DNA from: an uncultured Umboniibacter sp.
Lineage (GTDB): Bacteria > Pseudomonadota > Gammaproteobacteria > Pseudomonadales > DSM-25080
Direction of reading: 5' to 3'
DNA: 64,000 nucleotides
Assembly (NCBI RefSeq): GCF_947497555.1
Contig: NZ_CANMGY010000008.1
Coordinates: forward strand, 1-64,000
This document shows, piece after piece, positions 48,065-57,702 of this stretch. The translations under genes were made by a program, and so were the position numbers. Position 1 is the stretch's first letter. Each line of letters opens with the position of its first letter. The notes under the pieces are model-generated. The model worked only from the letters and a program-made list of their open reading frames with translations. It did not search any database and was not told where the DNA came from.

Positions 48065-49093
48065 CTAAGGCATGAGAGCTGCAGCTTCCAGCCCTTCATT
48101 CTCAGGTAAACCGAAACGAATATTCATACACTGAATGGCCTGGCCGGCAGCGCCCTTACACAAATTATCAATCACGGACATCACCACAAGCGTATTACCC
48201 TCAGGCGCTCTATTTACTGCAATTCGGCAGGTGTTTGTACCCTTTACCGAGCGCGTCTCAGGATGGCTACCAGCCGGGAGAATATCAACAAACGGCTCAT
48301 CTAAGTACGCTTCCTCAAACACCTTTTGAATATCAATCTGGCGGGTAAGGCGAACATACATAGTGGAGTGTATACCGCGTGCCATAGGCAATAAATGAGG
48401 CACGAAAGTCAGATCAACAAATTCGCCCGCCATATCGGATAAACCCTGCTTAATCTCAGGAAGATGGCGATGCCCAGTACTACCGTAGGCCTTGAATGAA
48501 TCATGAACTTCAGTAAACAGATTAGCAATTTTCGCGCTACGCCCAGCGCCGGTGACGCCCGAAGCTGCGTTAACAATAATGTTGTCTAACTCAATAGCAC
48601 CTTGCTCGAGAAGCGGTTTGAGGCCCAATTGCACGGACGTTGGATAGCAGCCCGGACAAGCAATAATATCAGCCGTTCGAAGGTCTCGGCGGTTGAACTC
48701 CGGGAGTCCATAAACGGCCTCTTTAATCAACGCTGGGGCGCCGTGAGGCTGCTGATACCATTCTTCCCAAACTGCTTGATCGCGAATACGAAAGTCTGCA
48801 GAGAGATCGATCACTACGACATCATGCTTGGCGATATCGGTCATCATCGACTGCGCGACACCGTGTGGCGTAGCGAAGAACACAACATCTAGCAGGCTAA
48901 TTTTTTCCGCCGAAGGCTCTTCAAAAACGAGATCACAGTGATGACGCAGATTTGGATAAAGCTCTGCTACAGGCTTACCTTGCTCAGCACGAGACGTAAT
49001 AAGAACAACTTGGACTCCGTCATGATTTGATAGAATTCTTAATAATTCAGCACCGGTGTATCCAGTAGCCCCTACAATTCCAACTTTAAGCAC
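48065..49093 (-). CDS. argC: N-acetyl-gamma-glutamyl-phosphate reductase
   Basis: ArgC reduces N-acetylglutamyl phosphate with NADPH in arginine synthesis. The 342-residue protein starts with the Rossmann motif GIVGATGYTGAELLRIL, has the catalytic Cys in CPGCYPTSVQLGL (about 149), and TGRSAKIANLF/HRHLPEI in the substrate domain. The acyl-phosphate-site VVISDLSADFR block is seen as VIDLSADFRI. The end nearly abuts the downstream coiled-coil gene. Its promoter must lie in the 84-bp gap shared with the ClC gene. Confidence 0.96.
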   Translation of the reverse strand: MLKVGIVGATGYTGAELLRILSNHDGVQVVLITSRAEQGKPVAELYPNLRHHCDLVFEEPSAEKISLLDVVFFATPHGVAQSMMTDIAKHDVVVIDLSADFRIRDQAVWEEWYQQPHGAPALIKEAVYGLPEFNRRDLRTADIIACPGCYPTSVQLGLKPLLEQGAIELDNIIVNAASGVTGAGRSAKIANLFTEVHDSFKAYGSTGHRHLPEIKQGLSDMAGEFVDLTFVPHLLPMARGIHSTMYVRLTRQIDIQKVFEEAYLDEPFVDILPAGSHPETRSVKGTNTCRIAVNRAPEGNTLVVMSVIDNLCKGAAGQAIQCMNIRFGLPENEGLEAAALMP

Positions 49094-49177
49094 AGCAACC
49101 TCTAAATATTTCGCTTCTTATTTGAACCTTACCCTTTATAATTAGGGAAGATTAACTTTTATGAGTACCATCATAAC

Positions 49178-50884
49178 GTGAGCACCGCTAATATTTTAAG
49201 CTTTTTCACACGAATGAGTGCTCGTTTACGAGATGTTCAGTCGTGGCCTCAGCTTTTAATCTTGGGCCTCATCAGTGGTATCGCCTCCGCCGCTATTATC
49301 ATAGCCTTTCGTAGTTTAGTTGACTATTCCCTTGCCGTGAGCAACAACACCGATACTCACTTTGCGCAGTATAGCCGTGAGATAGCCGCGTTGATTCCGC
49401 TAATCGGCGCCATTTTGATTGGTATCGTGTTCCACTTCGTACCTAAAGATGCGCAAAAGGTGAGTGTGGGTTACGTGCTTGAAACGCTCGCCCATCGTGG
49501 TGGCGTCTTCAGTTGGCGGAATACCTTTGTGCAGCTATTCGGCGGCGCAGCTGCCATCGCTAGCGGCCAAGCTGTTGGCCGCGAGGGTCCGGCCGTGCAT
49601 CTAGGTGCGGCCACCAGCGCAGGGATTGGTAGGTGGTTGATGCTATCGTCACCGCAGCTTCGACTGCTTGCCGGCTGTGGGGTCGCCGCTGCTATCGGCG
49701 CTTCGTTCAACACCCCCATTGCGGGAGTCATCTTCGCAATGGAAGTCATCCTCATGGAATATACGGCCGCTGGTCTGTTCCCCATCATTGTGGCAGCCAC
49801 CTCCGCCACGGCACTGTCTCGATTAGTTTACGGTGACGACCCTGCTTTTCTCGTTCCGGTGCTTACCAGCGTAGAAATGGATGACACCCTGTGGTTGCTC
49901 CTCGGAGCAATCGTGGCCGGAATTATCTCCGCCGCATTTGTCGCGATTCATCGCCGTGCCCGTGAGTATCATCACTATACGCCCATTGCTCGGTTCACCT
50001 TTATAGGACTGATCACCGCTGCTGTGGTCTACTTCTACCCTCAGGTCACCGGCGTCGGATATGATGTAGTACAAGCTAACCTAGATGGCTTCCTCCCGGT
50101 TGCCCTACTCGTTGGTCTATTGCTTGGTAAACTCCTGCTCACCCCGTTGGTGACTGGCTTAGGCATGCCCGGTGGACTCATCGCCTCGACCTTATTTATT
50201 GGCGCCTGCCTTGGTGGCATCCTCGAGCAGTTAAGTGGCGGCGGTGCCGACATCGCCGTTTCGAGCTATGTAATTATCTTTATGGGTACGGTGATGAGCG
50301 CCGTGCTCAATGCCCCCTTATCAGCCCTTACCGCAGTGCTCGAATTAACCTACGCTCCGGACGTATTAATGCCAACCATGGCGTCTATTGTGGTGGCAAA
50401 TATTGTCTGTCGAGAAGTACTGAAACAACCCGGAGTATTCGAACGCCCCGCGAAGGAACAAACTCCGTGGCGAAGGTGGGCGCTTGCTACTCCAGCCAGC
50501 CGAGTGATGTCTCGTAAAATAAGCTCAATCCGCCTAGAGGGTTTTCGCGACCGGAGTTATTCAAGGACGTTACTGCAACAGTTCATTGAATCCAAGCCAA
50601 AGTGGATTGTGCTGACCCTTGCCGGTGAACCTATCCACGTGATGCGCCGTAATCTATTTGAGCCCCTACTCGAAAAGCATGATGGGGAGTCCGACCTTAG
50701 CTCGGACCTGCCGAAACAAAATAGTGTGAATACCAACATTACTGCTTCGGCCTGGGATATTCTTAAGGGGATGAAGAAGCACGATGCCGAGATTGCCCTA
50801 GTTCGCCGCCTACACGGTAAGCTACGTGGCGAGGTGTTAGGCATCATCACCAAAGCTGGAATCGAATCTACATTTAAGGAATAG
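49178..50884 (+). CDS. ClC-family chloride channel/transporter
   Basis: The 568-residue protein has the ClC topology (about 10-12 segments) and the gating-Glu motif GREGPAVHLGAA (about 129). The first motif GSGIP is replaced by a KVSVGYV-type sequence near residue 93, and GxFxP appears as GGLIAS near 327. The C-terminal 140 residues are a weak CBS-like region. Ion selectivity is therefore uncertain. The start is GTG at 49178; no strong ribosome binding site precedes it. It is immediately upstream of hemJ (2 bp). Confidence 0.85.
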   Translation: MSTANILSFFTRMSARLRDVQSWPQLLILGLISGIASAAIIIAFRSLVDYSLAVSNNTDTHFAQYSREIAALIPLIGAILIGIVFHFVPKDAQKVSVGYVLETLAHRGGVFSWRNTFVQLFGGAAAIASGQAVGREGPAVHLGAATSAGIGRWLMLSSPQLRLLAGCGVAAAIGASFNTPIAGVIFAMEVILMEYTAAGLFPIIVAATSATALSRLVYGDDPAFLVPVLTSVEMDDTLWLLLGAIVAGIISAAFVAIHRRAREYHHYTPIARFTFIGLITAAVVYFYPQVTGVGYDVVQANLDGFLPVALLVGLLLGKLLLTPLVTGLGMPGGLIASTLFIGACLGGILEQLSGGGADIAVSSYVIIFMGTVMSAVLNAPLSALTAVLELTYAPDVLMPTMASIVVANIVCREVLKQPGVFERPAKEQTPWRRWALATPASRVMSRKISSIRLEGFRDRSYSRTLLQQFIESKPKWIVLTLAGEPIHVMRRNLFEPLLEKHDGESDLSSDLPKQNSVNTNITASAWDILKGMKKHDAEIALVRRLHGKLRGEVLGIITKAGIESTFKE

Positions 50885-50886
50885 CC

Positions 50887-51315
50887 GTGACTGCCTACTT
50901 AAGTTATAAAGCTCTGCACCTTATCGCCATGGTTTGTTGGTTTGCCGTGCTGTTCTACCTACCACGATTATTCGTTTATCACGCTGCAGCAGAAGACCAA
51001 GTGGGCAAAGAACGCTTTAAGGTCATGGAGCGCAAGTTGTATCGTGGTATCGGCACCCCATCGATGATCGCAACGCTGGTGTTCGGCGTCGCGATGTTAG
51101 TGGTCAACCCCACTTGGCTGCAGCAGGGGTGGGTTCATGCCAAACTCACATTCGTTGCACTCTTGGTCATTTATCACTTCAGCTGTGGTTACTTCATCAA
51201 GCAATTCGCTGCTGACAACAACCAACGGAACCATGTGTTCTTTCGCTTTTTCAATGAAGCACCGGTAATCGCTTTAATCGCCATTATATTCTTAGCCGTG
51301 TTGAAGCCATTTTAA
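50887..51315 (+). CDS. hemJ: Protoporphyrinogen IX oxidase HemJ
   Basis: HemJ is an integral membrane enzyme that oxidises protoporphyrinogen IX to protoporphyrin IX. The 142-residue protein has four membrane segments, the conserved His in KALHLIAMVCWFAVLFYLPRLFVYH (His-11 and His-29 region), and ERKLYRG. It replaces HemG/HemY in many gammaproteobacteria. The start is GTG, two bases after the ClC stop, so translational coupling is likely. hemL and hemB follow. Confidence 0.93.
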   Translation: MTAYLSYKALHLIAMVCWFAVLFYLPRLFVYHAAAEDQVGKERFKVMERKLYRGIGTPSMIATLVFGVAMLVVNPTWLQQGWVHAKLTFVALLVIYHFSCGYFIKQFAADNNQRNHVFFRFFNEAPVIALIAIIFLAVLKPF

Positions 51316-51435
51316 GTCGCTTTGTTTTCGTCAAGCTCATCGTTACCGGCAGCAATAAACTCGGCTAGCAAAGCCCGAATTTACAGGCGATAATGCTAAG
51401 CATTAATTAACGTTTTAACTCGTTTTAGGATTTTT

Positions 51436-52716
51436 ATGTCTCGTTCTGACAATCTATTTAGCTCGGCCCAGCGTCACATTCCCGGTGGCGTAAATTCTCC
51501 CGTTCGTGCCTTTAAAGCCGTGGGTGGCACTCCCGTTTTCTTTGAAAAAGCAGCCGGTGCCTATGCTTACGATGCCGATGGCAAACGTTACATCGATTAT
51601 GTGCAGTCCTGGGGACCAATGGTGTTAGGACATGCTCATCCAGAGGTGATCTCGGCGGTGGTTGAAAAAGCACAGGATGGTTTGTCTTTCGGTGCACCCA
51701 CTGAAATTGAGACCACACTGGCCGACAAGGTCTGTGACATCTTCCCAGGCATGGAGATGGTTCGCATGGTGAGTTCGGGTACCGAAGCCACCATGAGTGC
51801 GATTCGCCTAGCTCGCGGTTACACCGGCAGAGATAAGATTGTTAAGTTTGAAGGCTGCTACCACGGCCACTCGGACTCATTGCTGGTAAAAGCGGGGTCT
51901 GGCGCTCTGACACTCGGCGTACCGAACTCACCTGGCGTGCCCGCGGATCTCGCAAAATACACCCTCACACTTGAATACAACAATGCTGAAGCCGTTCGCG
52001 CGTTATTCGCTGAACAGGGTGACAGCATTGCGGCAATCATCGTTGAACCCGTTGCGGGTAACATGAACTGTATTCCGCCAGTACCTGGCTTCTTAGAATG
52101 CCTTCGTGAAGTCTGTGACCAAAGTGGCGCAGTACTCATCATCGATGAAGTAATGACGGGCTTCCGCGTCTCGCTAACGGGTGCCCAGGGGCATTTCGGT
52201 GTGCAGGCCGATCTCACCTGTTTGGGCAAGGTCATTGGCGGCGGCATGCCAGTTGGCGCCTTTGGCGGTAAGCGTGAAATCATGGAACACATTGCTCCGC
52301 TTGGCCCGGTGTATCAGGCGGGGACCCTCTCTGGAAACCCGGTGGCCATGGCAGCAGGCCTTAAGACCTTAGAGCTCATTGCTACTGAGGGCTTTTACGA
52401 CGAGTTAAATCGGAAGACGCAGCGCTTAGTGAAGGGAGTTCAGGCGGCAGCTGACAAGCATGGCATTCCGTTTACTACTAACTCAGCGGGTTCGATGTTT
52501 GGCTTCTTCTTCAACGAAGCGGATAACGTCACGAATTACCAACAGGTCATGAACGGCGACAACGATCGCTTCAATCGCTTCTTCCACGCTATGCTAGAAG
52601 AAGGCGTCTACTTGGCACCGGCATGTTTCGAAGCCGGATTTATGTCGCAAGCGCACACCGATGAAGACATTGACGCCACCATTGCGGCGGCAGACAGAGC
52701 TATGGAGCGAATCTAA
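51436..52716 (+). CDS. hemL: Glutamate-1-semialdehyde 2,1-aminomutase
   Basis: HemL converts glutamate-1-semialdehyde into 5-aminolevulinate in the C5 haem pathway. The 426-residue PLP enzyme has [14 protein letters not shown] (about 13), [16 protein letters not shown], the Asp in [10 protein letters not shown], and the Schiff-base Lys in [14 protein letters not shown] (about 265). AGGATTTT lies before the ATG. It is directly followed by hemB with no intergenic base. Confidence 0.97.
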   Translation: MSRSDNLFSSAQRHIPGGVNSPVRAFKAVGGTPVFFEKAAGAYAYDADGKRYIDYVQSWGPMVLGHAHPEVISAVVEKAQDGLSFGAPTEIETTLADKVCDIFPGMEMVRMVSSGTEATMSAIRLARGYTGRDKIVKFEGCYHGHSDSLLVKAGSGALTLGVPNSPGVPADLAKYTLTLEYNNAEAVRALFAEQGDSIAAIIVEPVAGNMNCIPPVPGFLECLREVCDQSGAVLIIDEVMTGFRVSLTGAQGHFGVQADLTCLGKVIGGGMPVGAFGGKREIMEHIAPLGPVYQAGTLSGNPVAMAAGLKTLELIATEGFYDELNRKTQRLVKGVQAAADKHGIPFTTNSAGSMFGFFFNEADNVTNYQQVMNGDNDRFNRFFHAMLEEGVYLAPACFEAGFMSQAHTDEDIDATIAAADRAMERI

Positions 52717-53724
<1,008 letters not shown>

Positions 53725-53807
53725 CCCTCAATGGCTGGCTAAGTTGTCAGCGCTTTGCCGATGTCCCTGTTGGGCTATGGCGCGCTGCAATCCGTCCAAT
53801 CAGCTAG

Positions 53808-55007
53808 TTAGGCGGCCAATTCAATGACACTGGCAGCCGCTAGCTTATCCACTAAAGCACGCTGATCTTCCGTGGCCAAGCCAGGAAGGTCAGTCGCAAC
53901 GAAAGCCTCGCCGCGAAGAATCTCATCTAGGGCATCGCTTGCCCCTAATTCAAAATGCATGTGACCACCCGGCGAGACTAAGGTGAGCCTGTCGCCATCT
54001 TCAAAGAACTGAGCGAGATAGTTAGCACGTAGCTGATAGCGTTGCGATGGCTTCATTTCGGCAGGGGCGAATACAGCATCCAACAGGCCACCACGGATAT
54101 CAGGCTTCTGTCGCTGAATAAAATCTCCGGCAAAGTAGTCCAATGCATGGTCGAGATTGGCCTCTTTCGCAATGATGTCTATTAAGGTTTTAAAGTGCGC
54201 TTGCGCCGCCGAGTTGTCGAAATCAGCCGTGGCAAAATTGGGCGGCAGCGCCTGACGAAATTCTGGATGATTCACCGCTACCTCAGACACTGCTTCAATC
54301 ACCAAATCCGTCCAATTCTTGGTAATTAATCCCAAAGTGATATGTAAGGATGGCTCATCACCGCTATTGGAAGCGTCATGCATCATCCCCTTGGGGATAT
54401 AGATCGTTTCGCCGGCATCCATGGTGAATTCTTCCGTTAACTCACCAGGCTTATGGACATTGGAGTTGAAACGCTCACCCTTATAAGCCAGTTTCACGGG
54501 ATGATCATAAAGCTTCCACGCCTTCGACCCAGCTACCTGCATCACGAATACATCATGGGCATCAAAATGTGGACGGAAGCCTTGATAGCCTGGCGGCGTT
54601 AAATAAATATTGGTTTGTACATGGCAGTTAAAGACGGCTTCAAACTGCCGACAAAGATCCGCCAACTTCGTGTCGGCCTCATGGAGTTGAGACAGAATAA
54701 GGGTGGCGCCGGCACGGTACTCGCGAATCACCGCTCGTAGGTCAATGGTGCCATTATCGTAGCAAAATTCACTGCGCTTCATTCTTCTATCGGCTCTCGC
54801 CATATCGATGGACGAGGCAGGCATTTGCGCATTCGCCAGAAGTTCATCCAGCGTGGCAACGTCTAAGGTGCCATGTAATGCACCCAAGCTTTCCTCGGTG
54901 GCTAAGAAGCGCTGATGCTTGGATTGATAGCTATTTGAGAGAAAATCTTCGAGAAGCTCGGTACTAGAGAAGATACTGTTGAAGACGTTGTTGGCGCTCG
55001 CTACCAT
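53808..55007 (-). CDS. JmjC/cupin-type Fe(II)/2-oxoglutarate-dependent oxygenase (ROX-like)
   Basis: The 399-residue protein resembles the JmjC-type protein hydroxylases that include the bacterial ribosomal oxygenase YcfD. The iron-binding HxD is in RPHFDAHDVFVMQV (His and Asp, about 172), the third ligand His in IPKGMMHDA (about 235), and AGSKAWKLY and LHITLGL are typical of this fold. A C-terminal dimerisation/winged-helix-like region follows. I use the ATG at 55007 (AGG nine bases upstream); the frame is open to 55088, which would leave only 24 bases after the repeat-protein gene. It is downstream of, and on the same strand as, the repeat gene. A protein substrate is implied but not proven. 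Confidence 0.82.
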   Translation of the reverse strand: MVASANNVFNSIFSSTELLEDFLSNSYQSKHQRFLATEESLGALHGTLDVATLDELLANAQMPASSIDMARADRRMKRSEFCYDNGTIDLRAVIREYRAGATLILSQLHEADTKLADLCRQFEAVFNCHVQTNIYLTPPGYQGFRPHFDAHDVFVMQVAGSKAWKLYDHPVKLAYKGERFNSNVHKPGELTEEFTMDAGETIYIPKGMMHDASNSGDEPSLHITLGLITKNWTDLVIEAVSEVAVNHPEFRQALPPNFATADFDNSAAQAHFKTLIDIIAKEANLDHALDYFAGDFIQRQKPDIRGGLLDAVFAPAEMKPSQRYQLRANYLAQFFEDGDRLTLVSPGGHMHFELGASDALDEILRGEAFVATDLPGLATEDQRALVDKLAAASVIELAA

Positions 55008-55112
55008 GAAATAAACCTGCGGTCTGTGTTTGAGATGGAGACAAAAAAGGGGATTAACGTCCGGTCCAATTACGACCCGTTTCGTCATCCCCTACTCGTG
55101 ATTCAGCAAAAA

Positions 55113-56012
55113 TTAGAAGGTTGAGCAGCGCCCTTCGCCGGCATCATCATTGGGGTCACTGTCAGTACATCCCTGCTCCACTGAACCACCCGAACTACCT
55201 GAACAGCTCCGACCATTACCCACGGAGTCAGCACGGCCGCCGGTGTCGGAATCGGTGCAACCTGACTGACAGTTTCGGCCGTTGCCGGCATCATCGGAAT
55301 TGCTGCCGGTGTCTGAGTCCGTACAACCACTTTCGGTTGAGCAGTTTCGGCCATTGCTAGCGTCATCGGAATTACTACCGGTGTCGGAATCGGTGCAACC
55401 TGACTGACAATTTCGGCCGTTGCCGGCTTCGTCAGAATTACTGCCGGTGTCGGAATCGGTACAACCTGACTGACAGTTTCGGCCGTTGCCGGCGTCGTCA
55501 GAATTACTGCCGGTGTCGGAATCGGTGCAACCTGACTGACAGTTTCGGCCGTTGCCGGCGTCGTCAGAATTACTGCCGGTGTCGGAATCGGTGCAACCTG
55601 ACTGGCAGTTTCGGCCGTTGCCTGCGTCGTCAGAATTGCTGCCGGTGTCGGAATCGGTACAACCACTCTCAGTTGAACAATGACGACCATTGCCGGCGTC
55701 ATCGGAATTTTTGCCGGTGTCAGAATCAGTGCAACCACTCTGTGTTGAGCAATGACGACCATTACCGGCGTCATCAGAATTCTTCCCGCTGTCAGAATCG
55801 CTGCAGCCCGACCGGTTACCTCTACCTCGATTCGATCTATCGGCACTGGATCCGGTATCTGAGTCTGTTATCCCTGTGACGCCCTCGCCAACACCATCGC
55901 TCGGATCGCTATCGCTAGCGGCCTTAGCCTTAGGCGTTACGGTGATTGCGGTGGTGGCGACAGCGCCCGTCACAAGACCTAAAAAGGATCGACGTGTTAA
56001 GTTTCGCTTCAT
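55113..56012 (-). CDS. Tat-exported Cys/Asp/Ser tandem-repeat protein
   Basis: The 299-residue product has a twin-arginine signal TRRSFLG (residues 6-12) and cleavage near AKA-A (about 31). The mature part is about ten copies of a 22- or 24-residue unit of the form SGCTDSDTGSNSDDAGNG ending RNCQ or R(H/N)CST(E/Q). Each unit has two Cys (20 in total), several Asp, an Asn-Gly-Arg and no aromatic residues. The acidic loops resemble calcium-binding DxDxDG repeats. I do not recognise the family and give no function. The gene is followed by the JmjC-type oxygenase and is divergent from the amidohydrolase pair. It may be a modified, secreted peptide scaffold. Confidence 0.85.
   Translation of the reverse strand: MKRNLTRRSFLGLVTGAVATTAITVTPKAKAASDSDPSDGVGEGVTGITDSDTGSSADRSNRGRGNRSGCSDSDSGKNSDDAGNGRHCSTQSGCTDSDTGKNSDDAGNGRHCSTESGCTDSDTGSNSDDAGNGRNCQSGCTDSDTGSNSDDAGNGRNCQSGCTDSDTGSNSDDAGNGRNCQSGCTDSDTGSNSDEAGNGRNCQSGCTDSDTGSNSDDASNGRNCSTESGCTDSDTGSNSDDAGNGRNCQSGCTDSDTGGRADSVGNGRSCSGSSGGSVEQGCTDSDPNDDAGEGRCSTF
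55243..55810. repeat. 66/72-bp tandem DNA repeats inside the repeat-protein gene
   Basis: About nine units begin with GTGTCGGAATCGGT-type sequence on the plus strand; the full-length units are 66 or 72 bp, always a multiple of three. Neighbouring units in the centre (about 55380-55640) differ at only a few bases, whereas outer units are more diverged, which suggests recent expansion or gene conversion in the middle. Because the period is a multiple of three, other frames also stay open. Confidence 0.9.
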
Positions 56013-56298
56013 TGTTCTTTCTCCAAGCAGCTTTCAGCCATTAGCAGAGAGTAAATAGTGCTCGACTGAATCTATTTTTATGAATTAAGTCTACCGACTC
56101 GCTGTGCAATTCACAACCAATCGGTCAAATTTTGATTAAGATGGAAGCTTGAGTTAACGCGACTTTCGAGGCTTATACGGATGACGAGGCGGGTAATTTC
56201 TGTTAACTTCAATCTCGGTTTCAACATCACTTGGTTGCTATAAAAACTGATCTAATAGGCGCCCAAGCTCACACACTCATTCTAAGGAGCTCTAACCA

Positions 56299-57702
56299 AT
56301 GAAAGTTAGCACCCTTTTTCTGGCAATCACCGCAGCGGCTACTATCACTGCCTGCGATACTGCCTCCCAAGGTAACAGTTCTTCTGGCGATGCTCAGGCA
56401 AAAGCCGATTTTGCTCGCCTTGATGCATTCCCAAGTCAGTACGTTGCCCCAGAAACGGCTCCGGTACTGATTACCAACGCTACGGTTCTAGATGGCCTCG
56501 GCGCGCTATATGAAAACACCAGTGTGCTATTAAGCGATGGAAAAATTGTTGCCGTGGGTGCGGACCTCTCTGCAGACGACGGTACAGTGGTGATTGATGG
56601 TGAAGGCCGTTGGGTAACTCCTGGCATCATCGACATTCACAGTCACTTAGGTAACTACCCTGCGCCGTCCGTGGATTCATCACAGGATGGTAACGAAATG
56701 ACTTCGCCAAATACCGCTGGTGTTTGGACTGAGCATTCGGTTCACCCACAAGATCCAGGCTTTACACGCGCCGTAGCCGGCGGTGTCACCGCGTTGCAGA
56801 TCCTACCGGGTTCAGCCAACCTTTTCGGTGGTCGTAGCGTGGTTTTGAAACCCATCATCGGCCGTAACGTCATGGAGATGAAATTTCCTGACGCACCCTA
56901 CGGTTTGAAGATGGCTTGTGGTGAGAACCCCAAGCGAGTCTACGGTAACCGCGGCGGCCCAATGACCCGTATGGGTAACGTTGAAGGCTATCGCAATGCT
57001 TGGTTAGCGGCACAGGACTACAAGGCAACGTGGGATGACTACGCGGCAAATGGTGGTGATGAGCCATCAAGAGATCTGCAGCTAGAAACACTAGCGGGAG
57101 TTTTGGCCGGCGATATTCGTATCCACAACCACTGCTACACCGCGGAAGAGATGTCGATCATGATCGATCTTTCTAAGGAATTCGATTATCAGATTACCGC
57201 CTTCCACCACGGCGTTGAGGCCTACAAGATTGCTGATCTTTTGGCTGAAAACAACATCGCTGGCGCCCTTTGGGCAGATTGGTGGGGCTTTAAGATGGAG
57301 GCTTATGACGCTTCGCTATCGAACATCGCACTGATGGATAAAGCGGGCGCCGACGCCATCGTTCACTCCGATGACGACATGGGAATTCAGCGTTTGAATC
57401 ATGAAGCCGCTAAAGCCATGGCAGCGGGTAACCGTCATGGTATGGATATCTCCATCGAACACGCGTGGCGTTGGTTGAGCTACAACCCTGCTAAGTCATT
57501 GGGACTTGAGCAAGTCACCGGGTCACTCGAAGCCGGGAAGAATGCCGACGTGGTCATTTGGAGTGGTAACCCATTCTCCGTGTACACCCTTGCCGACCAG
57601 GTCTTTATTGATGGCGCGATGCGTTACGATCGCTTTGATGAAACCGTTCAGCAGACCGCTGATTTCGAAGTCGCACAACCTGCTTTGGAGGATGCACAAT
57701 GA
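56299..57702 (+). CDS. Lipoprotein amidohydrolase (imidazolonepropionase-like)
   Basis: The 467-residue protein has a lipobox TAC(D) at about residue 17-19, so it is attached to a membrane. The amidohydrolase metal ligands are present: DIHSHLG (HxH, about 114-116), IHNHCY and FHHGVEA (later His), and HSDDDMGIQ (Asp, about 352). The C-terminal composite domain (GSLEAGKNADVVIWSGNPF) is complete. It probably hydrolyses a cyclic amide or dipeptide in the periplasm. Its last four bases overlap the next amidohydrolase (ATGA). AAGGAGC precedes the ATG. Confidence 0.88.
   Translation: MKVSTLFLAITAAATITACDTASQGNSSSGDAQAKADFARLDAFPSQYVAPETAPVLITNATVLDGLGALYENTSVLLSDGKIVAVGADLSADDGTVVIDGEGRWVTPGIIDIHSHLGNYPAPSVDSSQDGNEMTSPNTAGVWTEHSVHPQDPGFTRAVAGGVTALQILPGSANLFGGRSVVLKPIIGRNVMEMKFPDAPYGLKMACGENPKRVYGNRGGPMTRMGNVEGYRNAWLAAQDYKATWDDYAANGGDEPSRDLQLETLAGVLAGDIRIHNHCYTAEEMSIMIDLSKEFDYQITAFHHGVEAYKIADLLAENNIAGALWADWWGFKMEAYDASLSNIALMDKAGADAIVHSDDDMGIQRLNHEAAKAMAAGNRHGMDISIEHAWRWLSYNPAKSLGLEQVTGSLEAGKNADVVIWSGNPFSVYTLADQVFIDGAMRYDRFDETVQQTADFEVAQPALEDAQ

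Noticed and set aside
55243-55810. CRISPR array
   Set aside because: Units are head-to-tail with no unique spacers and lie inside a coding region; no cas genes are nearby.
55103-55846. 247-codon frame overlapping the repeat-protein gene on the same strand
   Set aside because: The 66/72-bp repeats are multiples of three, so other frames stay open by chance. Its product is a Pro/Thr/Ile repeat without signal or family, while the chosen frame has a Tat signal.
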